NCBI GenBank assembly: GCA_963780545.1
Contig: CAWACK010000010.1
Span: 248,001-312,000 of the forward strand
Source of the DNA: UBA8941 sp963780545
GTDB taxonomy: Archaea; Thermoproteota; Bathyarchaeia; TCS64
DNA: 64,000 nt
Reading direction: 5' to 3'
Shown here: positions 26,395 to 34,498 of the stretch, piece after piece
Numbering within the stretch: the first letter of the stretch is position 1
Layout of the letters: each line of letters begins with the position of its first letter
Translations under genes and position numbers: made by a program
The notes under the pieces: model-generated
Seen by the model: only the letters and a program-made list of their open reading frames with translations
What the model was told of the DNA's origin: nothing
Databases searched by the model: none

Positions 26395-27362
26395 GCTGGG
26401 CTGTAGTTTAGGGTTTGTTCCTTTGTTGTTTCGTTGATTTCGCCTTTGTTTTTTAGGTAGATTAGGTGTGCGTAGGTTTCGGATGCTGCCATTCTTTTTG
26501 TCCAGAAGTCCATTACGAGCCATGGTCGGCTGTCCCAGTGGATTGCGCTTGAGACTTCGAAGACGGTTTTTTTTCCGTTTTTGATGGCGTTTTTTACTTC
26601 TTTGAGTCGGGCTTTGTGGTGGTTGATGAGTTGTTCGACGCGTTCGGGGAGGTTTGTGAAGGTTTTTTCGTGGCCGGGGAGGATTAGGTTGACGGGTATG
26701 TCTTTTACTTTGTTGAGGCTGTTTAGGTAGTCTTTGAGTGGGTCTCTGTTTTCCCATGTGTGGAGGCTGATGTGGCTTGTGATCTTTGGGAGGATGTGGT
26801 CGCCGCTGAAGAGGATGTGTCTCTGGGCGTCGTGGAGGCAGATGTGTTCGGGGGCGTGGCCTGGTGTCCAGATTACTTTCAGGTTGGCGTCGGGGAGGTT
26901 TATTGTGTCTCCGTCTTCTAGTAGTTTGTCGAGTCTTAGTGGTTTGGGGTCTTCTCTGAAGGCGTGTTCGAATCGGCTGAGGAATTGTTGGAAGGAGCCT
27001 CCGCCCATTAGGTGGAGTTCCTCGGAGGTGTTTCTGTACATGTCTCTGTAGATTTTGATCTGTTCCTGTTGGTGTTCCTCGGCGACTCTGTGTGCGAGGG
27101 TTTTGACGTCTGCGCTCTGTCTGATGTATTCTATTAGGCCGACGTGGTCGTTGTGCATGTGGGTGATGATTACCCTTTCGAGGTCTTTGACGTGTGTTCC
27201 CTGCTCGCTGAGCTGATTTTCGAGGGAGTTGAGGGAGTTCCAGTCTGGTATTCCGGCGTCTATTAGGGTCCTGGACTCCTTGAGGAAGTATGAGTAGGTG
27301 TAGCCGAGGGGGTTGTGCCTCATTGGGACCTTGAATTGGTGGATGCCGTCGGCGACCTGCAT
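26391..27362 (-). CDS. Metallo-beta-lactamase-fold hydrolase
   Basis: 323 aa, ATG 27362. Metal-binding motif H68-x-H70-x-D72-H73 (THMHNDHVG), then TPGHAPEH, FSGDHILP and LPGHE in the normal order for a two-metal MBL hydrolase. The C-terminal 80 residues are helical, like the winged-helix tail of LACTB2-type enzymes. The substrate is unknown. Its codons are A/C-ending because the G+T-rich plus strand is antisense to it. Confidence 0.86.
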   Translation of the reverse strand: MQVADGIHQFKVPMRHNPLGYTYSYFLKESRTLIDAGIPDWNSLNSLENQLSEQGTHVKDLERVIITHMHNDHVGLIEYIRQSADVKTLAHRVAEEHQQEQIKIYRDMYRNTSEELHLMGGGSFQQFLSRFEHAFREDPKPLRLDKLLEDGDTINLPDANLKVIWTPGHAPEHICLHDAQRHILFSGDHILPKITSHISLHTWENRDPLKDYLNSLNKVKDIPVNLILPGHEKTFTNLPERVEQLINHHKARLKEVKNAIKNGKKTVFEVSSAIHWDSRPWLVMDFWTKRMAASETYAHLIYLKNKGEINETTKEQTLNYSPA

Positions 27363-27399
27363 TCTTTGCCACTCCCTGCAGGTGGAGGAGAACCTGCTT

Positions 27400-28635
27400 T
27401 TAAATGAATGGTGGCTTGGGGGCGTTTATTTTTCTCAGGTTCCTGTAGGCGTAGAGGAGAAGGATGAGTGCTACGATGCCGGCTGCCCCCATCGTTATCC
27501 AGACCACGTTGAAGGAGTAGCTGTCGATCATGTAGCCTAGTAGTGTGGACCAGAGGGCGGTGACGCCCGCTCCCACGGCGAAGAAGAGCCCCGTGAGTAT
27601 GTCACGCTCGTTTGGGCCGGCTACGCTCATCAGGTGCGCCTGCATTAGGGATGTTAGGGAGAAGGTTGTCAGCGAGAGCAGGAAGAGGTTCGGTATTATC
27701 AGTAGGCTGAAGCTTGTGTAGAGGCTGAGTGAGAAGATCATGAGAGTTGTTATGGTGAGTGAGATCATCGCGATCTTTAGGTAGCCCCTCTTCTCAGCTA
27801 TCCTCCCCAGGTAGATGGTGCCTATTACGCCGCCTATCGTCCCCAGGGCACTGACTACGCCGGCGTAGAGTATCGGCTGATTCAGACCCTTCGGACTTCT
27901 TAGGAACAACGGCACCCACGTGTTGAGGACTCCGAGCCCCGTGCCGCCGGAGACGAAGCCGTACGCTAGGAGGATCGCGATGGCGCCCGGGACCTTTAGG
28001 GAGGCCTTCACATCTTGACTCAGGTTCCTATCCGTCTGCTTCACCTGCACCACGCTGGCGGAGGGCTCCCTCCTCAGGGCAACAAGTATGAGAAAACCAG
28101 TGAAGATCGGGATGATTCCAAGCACGTAGAAGGCGGACTTGTAGCCGTAGAGGAAGGCGACGCTCGATAGGAGCAGTGGGCTGATGATGTTGCCGATGTA
28201 TCCTAGGCCGAAGAAGACTGAGAGCGCTGAGCCTATACCCTTCTTCTCATACTTCTCAGTGATGATTGACGCGCTCATGGGGTGCTGCCCCGCTTGGCCT
28301 ATACCTGAGGCTGAGGTCCCGCCGAGGACGATGGAGAACCTGTCTGCGGCCCCGGTCAGAATGCAGCCTAGGCCCATGAGGATGTTGGAGCCGCCTAGGA
28401 GGACCCGCCGCGAGAACCGGCGGCTCAGTATGCTGTAGGCGATGGGGAGTATCCCGAGGAAGTTCACTAGCCCCGTCATTATGCCTATCTGGGTGTAGTC
28501 GAGCTTGAGGGCGTCGATCATGCTCTGGTTGAGTATACCGGCCCCCTGGAAGAAGTGTTGAGACATGTGTGATACAGTTACGACGCTTAGAACCTGATTG
28601 TCTGGTACGCCAGAGGTATCCTTCTCTTCTGCCAT
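27400..28635 (-). CDS. Major facilitator superfamily transporter
   Basis: 411 aa with about 12 transmembrane helices and the MFS loop pattern after helix 2 (LSRRFSRRVLLGG) and after helix 8 (GRIAEKRGYLKI). The substrate cannot be told; the downstream gene order (amidohydrolase upstream, MBL hydrolase downstream, same strand) suggests uptake or export of a small amide or peptide-like compound, which is inference. ATG 28635. Confidence 0.85.
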   Translation of the reverse strand: MAEEKDTSGVPDNQVLSVVTVSHMSQHFFQGAGILNQSMIDALKLDYTQIGIMTGLVNFLGILPIAYSILSRRFSRRVLLGGSNILMGLGCILTGAADRFSIVLGGTSASGIGQAGQHPMSASIITEKYEKKGIGSALSVFFGLGYIGNIISPLLLSSVAFLYGYKSAFYVLGIIPIFTGFLILVALRREPSASVVQVKQTDRNLSQDVKASLKVPGAIAILLAYGFVSGGTGLGVLNTWVPLFLRSPKGLNQPILYAGVVSALGTIGGVIGTIYLGRIAEKRGYLKIAMISLTITTLMIFSLSLYTSFSLLIIPNLFLLSLTTFSLTSLMQAHLMSVAGPNERDILTGLFFAVGAGVTALWSTLLGYMIDSYSFNVVWITMGAAGIVALILLLYAYRNLRKINAPKPPFI

Positions 28636-28714
28636 GGGTATCTCTCGCTTAATAGGAAGGGGGCAGTCTAACTCGCGTTTAAGTTTACCCCCTTTAATGC
28701 GAAATGGGGCGAGT

Positions 28715-30367
28715 TTAGGGGCTGCTGGATCGCTGCTTTGTCCGGGTGTAGACCACCTTGCCGCCCACTATGGTCATCTCAACTGCTATCTTCGTTAAAT
28801 CGTCAGCCTCCACTGCGTATGGGTCATTAGACAGCACGGTGAAATCAGCTAGTTTACCCTCCTCGATGGTTCCCCTGAAGCTCTCATCGAAGCCTACGTA
28901 GGCGGCGTTGACCGTATACATCCGGACCGCCTGGTCTATGGTCACCCTTTCGCTTGGCGTGATTACCCTCCCGGTGTTCTCGGATTCCCGCGACACAGCG
29001 GACCAGATCCCCTTGAGTGGATTGCAGTATGTTAGGGGACAGTCTGAGCTTCCGCTGACTACTACTCCCTCCTCGAGCAGCGATTTAATGGGGTAGGTGT
29101 ATCTCATCCTCTTCTCGCCGAGGGAGGCCTCGAAGCCGTCGCCGTTCCTGGTCACGAGCTCAGGCTGGGTGGATATGACGACGCCCAGCCTCTTCGCCTT
29201 GTCCCTCAGCGTCTTCGGCACGATGCTGCCATGTTCGATCCTGTGGCGGTGGTCGCTTCGAGGCGTGTCCTTCAACGCCTTCTCGTATGCTTCCAGTACC
29301 TCATCTATCGCGCGGTCGCCGACGGCGTGGACGGCAATCTGCATCCCAGCCCTGTTCGCCTCGATGATCTGCTTGGTGAAAACTTCCTTGTCGTTCAGTA
29401 TGCCGAGGTTGTCTGGTTCACCCTCGAATGGTTCCTTCATCGCGGCGGTCTTCGCTATGAGAGAGCCGTCGCTGAAGATCTTTATCGCCCCAATCCTCAG
29501 CATTTCATCTCCGAGGCCCGAATGTATCCCAAGCTGTAGTATGTGGTCAAGGAGCTCCACCTTGGGAAGGAGGGTGACGCGTAGTGGTAGTTTTCCCTCC
29601 TCCGCAAGTTCCTGGGTTACCTTTATTTCATCGTGGTCGGCTGAGGGGACGTGGATGCCCGTTAAACCATATTTCACCGCCTCGGCGACGCCAATCATTA
29701 TGGCCTCTCTGAGTGTGCCTAGGTCTGGGCGAGGTCGAACTCCGTTTAAGCCGACGGGCGCCATGAATCGGGCGTTGGAGCGCAGGAAGCCCGTTGGCTC
29801 CCCGGAGGCGTCAACGTCGATCCATCCGCCGGCCGGTGGTTTCGTTTGTCTGTTTATTCCTGATGCCTCGAGGCCCCTGCTGTTTAGGAGCGTGGCGTGG
29901 CATGTGTAGTGGTGGAGGTAGACAGGGTTCTCCGGGGAGACCTCATCGAGATCCCACCTGTTCAGGAGTCGCTTCTCCTTGAGCCTATTTTCGTTCCACC
30001 CCCTCCCCATAACCCACTCCCCTTTAGGGGTTCCTTTGACCCTCAGGGCTAGAAGCCTCTTGACCTCGTCGACCGATGTTGTTTCCTCGAGGTTCAGGGT
30101 CCGCAGCGTCAAACCGAAGTCGTCGAGGTGGACGTGGGTGTCGATGAAGCCGGGGAGAACAGTTTTCCCATCTAGGTCAAGCACCGATGTCTCGGCAGTA
30201 GAGATCTTTCTTATGTCGCTGCTAGTTCCGAGAGCCGCGATTCTGCCAAACTTGACCGCGGCTGCCTGGCACCGAGGCGCAGCGGGGTTTAGGGTGACTA
30301 TATTCGCGTTGATTATGACCAAATCAGGGTGCATTTTCGAACCTTCGACATAGTAGTCTCCTCGCAT
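28715..30367 (-). CDS. YtcJ-like amidohydrolase
   Basis: 550 aa metal-dependent amidohydrolase. First metal motif H78-x-H80 (GFIDTHVHLDD), then the downstream AVHAVGDRA, HRIEHGS and SGSSDCPL blocks, typical of the YtcJ/DUF amidohydrolase-3 group. ATG 30367, or ATG 30334 (MHPDLVIINANIV), which fits the usual N-terminus better. Natural substrates of this group are mostly unknown. It lies 80 bp upstream of the MFS gene on the same strand. Confidence 0.87.
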   Translation of the reverse strand: MRGDYYVEGSKMHPDLVIINANIVTLNPAAPRCQAAAVKFGRIAALGTSSDIRKISTAETSVLDLDGKTVLPGFIDTHVHLDDFGLTLRTLNLEETTSVDEVKRLLALRVKGTPKGEWVMGRGWNENRLKEKRLLNRWDLDEVSPENPVYLHHYTCHATLLNSRGLEASGINRQTKPPAGGWIDVDASGEPTGFLRSNARFMAPVGLNGVRPRPDLGTLREAIMIGVAEAVKYGLTGIHVPSADHDEIKVTQELAEEGKLPLRVTLLPKVELLDHILQLGIHSGLGDEMLRIGAIKIFSDGSLIAKTAAMKEPFEGEPDNLGILNDKEVFTKQIIEANRAGMQIAVHAVGDRAIDEVLEAYEKALKDTPRSDHRHRIEHGSIVPKTLRDKAKRLGVVISTQPELVTRNGDGFEASLGEKRMRYTYPIKSLLEEGVVVSGSSDCPLTYCNPLKGIWSAVSRESENTGRVITPSERVTIDQAVRMYTVNAAYVGFDESFRGTIEEGKLADFTVLSNDPYAVEADDLTKIAVEMTIVGGKVVYTRTKQRSSSP

Positions 30368-30511
30368 CGGGATTAATGCTCCTACAGGGTTACATCGTTT
30401 CCTTCAGCCTTTTTGCGTGGGATTAGGTAAGCAATATAAGGTAAGCTTCTCCAGCTGAAACATCCGTAACCTGATCTAGTGTACGGTGAATGCACCCGAG
30501 TTGAGCTGACT

Positions 30512-31825
30512 ATGGTTTCCGCTATCCGCGTCGAGGATCTCACCAAGAAGTTCAAGAATCTAACGGCCGTAGACCACATCTCATTCGACGTCGAGAGCGG
30601 CGAACTCTTCGGCCTATTGGGGCCGAATGGAGCAGGAAAGACCACTACCATCAACATGCTCGCGACTCTCCTCAAACCCACATCCGGCTACGCCGAGGTC
30701 GCCGGCTTCAACGTGGTCAAGGAGAGGGACGCAGTTAGGAACAGCATAGGCATCGTCTTCCAGGACACAGCACTCGACGAGAGGTTGACGGGTCGGGAGA
30801 ATCTCGACTTCCACTCGGTTATGTACGGGATGCAGCGTGGGGAGAGGCAGAGGAGGATCGATGAGGTCCTCGAACTCGTGGAGTTAACCGATAAGGCTAG
30901 CGTACTTGTGGAGAAGTACTCGGGGGGCATGAAGAGGCGGCTTGAGATAGCTAGGGGGCTGATCCATAAGCCGAAGGTTCTCTTCCTCGATGAGCCATCC
31001 CTAGGTCTCGACACCCAGACGAGGAGGCACATCTGGGAGTACATCAAGAAGCTGAACGAGGAGGATGTTACAATCATCCTGACCACACACTACATGGAGG
31101 AGGCCGACTATCTCTGCGACAGAGTTGCCATAGTTGACCATGGGAGAATCGTCGCCCTCGACACCCCTGGAAACCTGAAGGACGCCCTCGGCGGGGATGT
31201 ACTATCCCTCGAGGTAACAGAAAGCGATAGTTCCGCACTAGAGGAGGAGCTCAGGGCGATGGATTGGGTGAGGGGCGTTGACAGACGCGATGGCTTCCTT
31301 GAACTTAAAGTGAGTAACGCAGACAAACACCTCCCCGAGGTCTTCACGGCGGCTGAGAAGAGGAGGGTAACAATAAACTCGGTTCAACTCAGAAAACCCA
31401 GCCTCGAAGACGTCTACCTCAAGTATACTGGAAAGACCATCAGGGAGCATGAGGACAGTCAAAGTGGTGGAAACTTGGCTTCGGAGGGTAGAATAAGATA
31501 TGAAAGGGATCAGCCTAAACGCCATCTATATTCTATGGCTCCGGGAGATGAAGACCTTCGCGAGGGCCAAGTCTCGAGTGGTGGGCACAGTAGTAACCCC
31601 GCTATTCCTCCTCGCGTTCCTCGGAACGGGGTTCGCGGGCGCTGTCTTTCCCGGAATTCCCACAACTATAAATTACCTGCAGTTCCTGACACCGGGGATT
31701 ATCGGTATGACGATGATCTTCACCTCGATGTTCACCGGCCTATCAGTTCTCTGGGACAGGCGCTACGGCTTCCTCAAGGAGATATTGGTGACTCCAGTCA
31801 GCAGAGTCACCATCGTTTTGGGTAG
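30512..31825 (+). CDS. ABC-2 type exporter ATP-binding protein, with aberrant C-terminus
   Basis: Drug/polysaccharide-type exporter ATPase. Walker A GPNGAGKTT, Q-loop VFQDT, signature YSGGMKRR, Walker B LFLDEPSLGLD and H-switch TTHYMEEADYL are all canonical. True protein homology ends around YTGKTIREHED (about residue 320). After that the frame runs through the permease start (31500) and overlaps it by 326 bp, encoding low-quality sequence. Both other frames have stops in the 15 nt just before the permease ATG, so a one-base indel has probably removed the normal stop. ATG 30512 is chosen over GTG 30479. Confidence 0.85.
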   Translation: MVSAIRVEDLTKKFKNLTAVDHISFDVESGELFGLLGPNGAGKTTTINMLATLLKPTSGYAEVAGFNVVKERDAVRNSIGIVFQDTALDERLTGRENLDFHSVMYGMQRGERQRRIDEVLELVELTDKASVLVEKYSGGMKRRLEIARGLIHKPKVLFLDEPSLGLDTQTRRHIWEYIKKLNEEDVTIILTTHYMEEADYLCDRVAIVDHGRIVALDTPGNLKDALGGDVLSLEVTESDSSALEEELRAMDWVRGVDRRDGFLELKVSNADKHLPEVFTAAEKRRVTINSVQLRKPSLEDVYLKYTGKTIREHEDSQSGGNLASEGRIRYERDQPKRHLYSMAPGDEDLREGQVSSGGHSSNPAIPPRVPRNGVRGRCLSRNSHNYKLPAVPDTGDYRYDDDLHLDVHRPISSLGQALRLPQGDIGDSSQQSHHRFG

Positions 31826-32270
31826 AATAGCCGGCGGCATGACGACGTCGATCTTCGAGGGCGTCTCCATACTAGTGATCTCGATGGTTATTGGCTTCAG
31901 ATTCAGTGGCGTCCTCAACGTCTTCCTGACACTGGCCTACATGGTGCTGATCTCCATCTCGTTCATAGGACTGGGGCTAGCCATTGCATCGAAGCTGAAG
32001 GACGAGCAGGGCTTCGGCCTCATAATGAACTTCATAGTCTTCCCAATTCTATTCCTATCCGGCGCATTCTACCCCATAGAGAACCTCCCACTTGTTTTCC
32101 GCGCCCTATCCTACATGAACCCCCTAACATACGGCGTGGACGGCCTCAGAGGTTCTATGATAGGGGTTTCTTATCTGCCACCAATCCTAAACCTCACAAT
32201 CCTGACGGGATTCTGCGCCGGAATAGTGCTCATCGGCGCCTATCTGTTCGAGAGAAGCGAAGCAGTCTGA
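31500..32270 (+). CDS. ABC-2 type exporter permease
   Basis: 256 aa, six transmembrane helices, with the ABC-2 signature region near the C-terminus (FLSGAFYPIENLPLVFRALS, then NPLTYGVDGLRG) as in DrrB-like proteins. Partner of the ATPase encoded just upstream. The substrate is unknown (family: drugs, lipids, glycans). The start ATG is at 31500 inside the over-long ATPase frame. Confidence 0.9.
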   Translation: MKGISLNAIYILWLREMKTFARAKSRVVGTVVTPLFLLAFLGTGFAGAVFPGIPTTINYLQFLTPGIIGMTMIFTSMFTGLSVLWDRRYGFLKEILVTPVSRVTIVLGRIAGGMTTSIFEGVSILVISMVIGFRFSGVLNVFLTLAYMVLISISFIGLGLAIASKLKDEQGFGLIMNFIVFPILFLSGAFYPIENLPLVFRALSYMNPLTYGVDGLRGSMIGVSYLPPILNLTILTGFCAGIVLIGAYLFERSEAV

Positions 32271-32441
32271 CTCAAAATAGCGGTCTATTTACAAGTCCCA
32301 ATTTTCGCGCATGGATCTATCAAAATATGCCTTTAATAGTGTTCAAGAAAACATTTTTCTAAAAATTATTATATTAAAAATTTGTGTGGGTGATTAAAAA
32401 ACTGCAAATTTACATTTAACGTAAAAAATGAGTCTTGAAGT

Positions 32442-32591
32442 ATGTTTTTCGATAACCTTTATAACATAGTCACGGGAATAAGGCGGATTATCGCAGGCCC
32501 TAGAGTTGACGTTGGAGAAAGCACCAATTTCCGAAAATATAAGAAGTCAAGGTTTGATCAGTCGAGCATTATACTATCCCCAAATCGATAG
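32442..32591 (+). CDS. Possible small basic protein, 49 aa
   Basis: Inside the 390-bp gap before the ABC exporter operon. ATG 32442 opens a 49-codon frame ending TAG 32589-32591; the product is basic and soluble (NLYNIVTGIRRIIAGPRVD). A TTTAACG box lies about 27 nt upstream, as for leaderless genes. No family recognised. The flanking parts 32271-32441 and 32592-32662 show only AT-rich spacer and a repeated GCAGGCCCTA word at 32503 and 32624. Confidence 0.35.
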   Translation: MFFDNLYNIVTGIRRIIAGPRVDVGESTNFRKYKKSRFDQSSIILSPNR

Positions 32592-32662
32592 CACACTTAT
32601 GATAAACCCCAAAACCCGGTCAACGGCAGGCCCTAAACCTTCTTCATTGGAGTAGGGTGAAA

Positions 32663-34498
32663 ATGAGCGTAGCGAAACCGATCCTTGAATACATAAAAGG
32701 TCTCAAGATTCAGCTAGATGCCCAGCGATCAATAAAGGCCTTCAAAATAATTGCTAAATATAATAGACCCTATCTTCCTTTAATTGGTTTAATAGTTATT
32801 TTATCCGCTGCACGTTCTTACTTGTTTACACTTGAGCCATTATACACTGCCGAAATAATTGATAACGTAATAGTCGCGAATGACTATAATTTGCTTGTAG
32901 GGTTAGTCAAGAATATCTTCTTCGCTGTGGCAGGTTACGGGATACTCAACTTCATTATCATCTTCTTGAATGGTTATACATCTAAGAAGATTATAAGGGA
33001 TATCCGCACAGACTACTACAACTCCCTTCAGGAGAAATCTTTCGAGTTCCATGATTCAGCTGCAGTTGGTGATCTGATATCCAGGGCTACAATGGACCTT
33101 CAACCCGTTGACATGTTTCTGATGCAAGCGATTGGAACATTTTGTGACGCTGTGTTTACGTCGATAGCCGTGTTAATCGTTATGTTCTCGATAAATCCGA
33201 CGATGAGCATCATAGCAATCGTACCCATTATCATCATATTCTACCTTAATGTAGGTCTCTTCACCAGGATAATGCCTCTCTTTAGGAGGATGCAGTTGAT
33301 CCTCGGCAGGTTGGGCGCCTATATTCAGCAGGATATCATCGGGATGAAGAACGTCCGAATCTTCCAGAGGGAGGAGGAGATGGAGGAGGGATTCAAGCAG
33401 GTCGAGGAGAAATACGTCGAGACCGCTATCGAGGCTGGAAGAGTACAATCCATATACACGCCCGCTGCAGAAGCCGGGTTATCCATTGGAATAGCCCTCA
33501 TCTACATTTACGGCGCTAACCTCATCGTTTCGCCCGTCGCCGCCATCTTGAGCATAGGTGACCTGATTCTCTTCACCAGATATATGCGTAGAATCTCGAT
33601 GCCTCTGAAGAATCTCAGCATGATGATTGGACAATGGGTCAACGCCTCAGCTGGATTCGAACGTGTTAGTGACATCGTGGAGGCCCCCGTAGTCGTAAAA
33701 GATCTTCCCGGTTCACAGGACTTCAAGATTGAGAATGGTGAAGTGGTCTTCAAAGACGTGGATTTTGGCTACGTCAATGATGTTCCGGTTCTAAAGAATA
33801 TCAATATGGATGTGAAGCCGGGCGAAAAGATAGCCATACTCGGAGCCACGGGGTCTGGAAAGACTTCTTTGATCTATCTAGTACCGAGGTTCTATGACAT
33901 TACCGCTGGTAGTATAACGATCGATGGAAGGGACATCAAAGCTTTCACGCTTGCATCACTCAGGAGGCAGGTCGGTCTAGTTTTACAGGATGTTTTCCTT
34001 TTCTCTGGGACGATAAGGGACAACATTGCGTTTGGTGACCCTAACGCATCCCTGGATCAGGTCATAGCTGCAGCGAAGCTCGCTCAGATACACGACTTCG
34101 TCGATAGTCTCCCAGAGAAATACGATTCCCTCATCGGGGAGAGGGGCGTGACTCTCTCCGGCGGCCAAAAGCAGAGAATCACTATAGCTCGCGCCCTCCT
34201 CACAAACCCGAAGATCCTGATTCTGGATGACTCCCTATCATTCGTTGACGCAAAGACGGAGAACGAGATTCAGAAGGCTATCGATGAGGCAATGAAGGGC
34301 AGAACGACCTTCATGATAGCTCAGCGCCTCTCTACGATAAAGAACGCCGACAGGATAGTTGTCCTGGACAACGGGCTGATAGTGGAGCTAGGAAGCCACG
34401 CTGAGTTGATGGCTAAAAACGGGATCTACAGGAGGATTTACGAGACGCAGTTCCTGGAGAAGGCTCCCGAAGAGATCCTCGGGTCGAAGGTGAATTAA
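32663..34498 (+). CDS. Heterodimeric ABC exporter half-transporter, degenerate-site subunit (copy A1)
   Basis: 611 aa. Six transmembrane helices (about 30-315) fused to a nucleotide-binding domain: Walker A GATGSGKTS (about 395), signature LSGGQKQR (about 500), and Walker B ILDD followed by SLSFVD (about 520) with Asp in place of the catalytic Glu. That substitution marks the non-hydrolysing site of asymmetric exporters such as the TM287/288 and BmrCD type. ATG 32663 is preferred over GTG 32657 because the paralogue at 50055 starts MAVAKPVLEYI and this one MSVAKPILEYI. GGAG lies 10 nt upstream. The next gene starts immediately after its stop. Confidence 0.92.
   Translation: MSVAKPILEYIKGLKIQLDAQRSIKAFKIIAKYNRPYLPLIGLIVILSAARSYLFTLEPLYTAEIIDNVIVANDYNLLVGLVKNIFFAVAGYGILNFIIIFLNGYTSKKIIRDIRTDYYNSLQEKSFEFHDSAAVGDLISRATMDLQPVDMFLMQAIGTFCDAVFTSIAVLIVMFSINPTMSIIAIVPIIIIFYLNVGLFTRIMPLFRRMQLILGRLGAYIQQDIIGMKNVRIFQREEEMEEGFKQVEEKYVETAIEAGRVQSIYTPAAEAGLSIGIALIYIYGANLIVSPVAAILSIGDLILFTRYMRRISMPLKNLSMMIGQWVNASAGFERVSDIVEAPVVVKDLPGSQDFKIENGEVVFKDVDFGYVNDVPVLKNINMDVKPGEKIAILGATGSGKTSLIYLVPRFYDITAGSITIDGRDIKAFTLASLRRQVGLVLQDVFLFSGTIRDNIAFGDPNASLDQVIAAAKLAQIHDFVDSLPEKYDSLIGERGVTLSGGQKQRITIARALLTNPKILILDDSLSFVDAKTENEIQKAIDEAMKGRTTFMIAQRLSTIKNADRIVVLDNGLIVELGSHAELMAKNGIYRRIYETQFLEKAPEEILGSKVN

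Noticed and set aside
25765..27372. 535-codon leftward frame
   Set aside because: Antisense to the wHTH gene and out of frame over the MBL gene; Arg/Pro/Thr-rich artefact of the G+T-rich strand.
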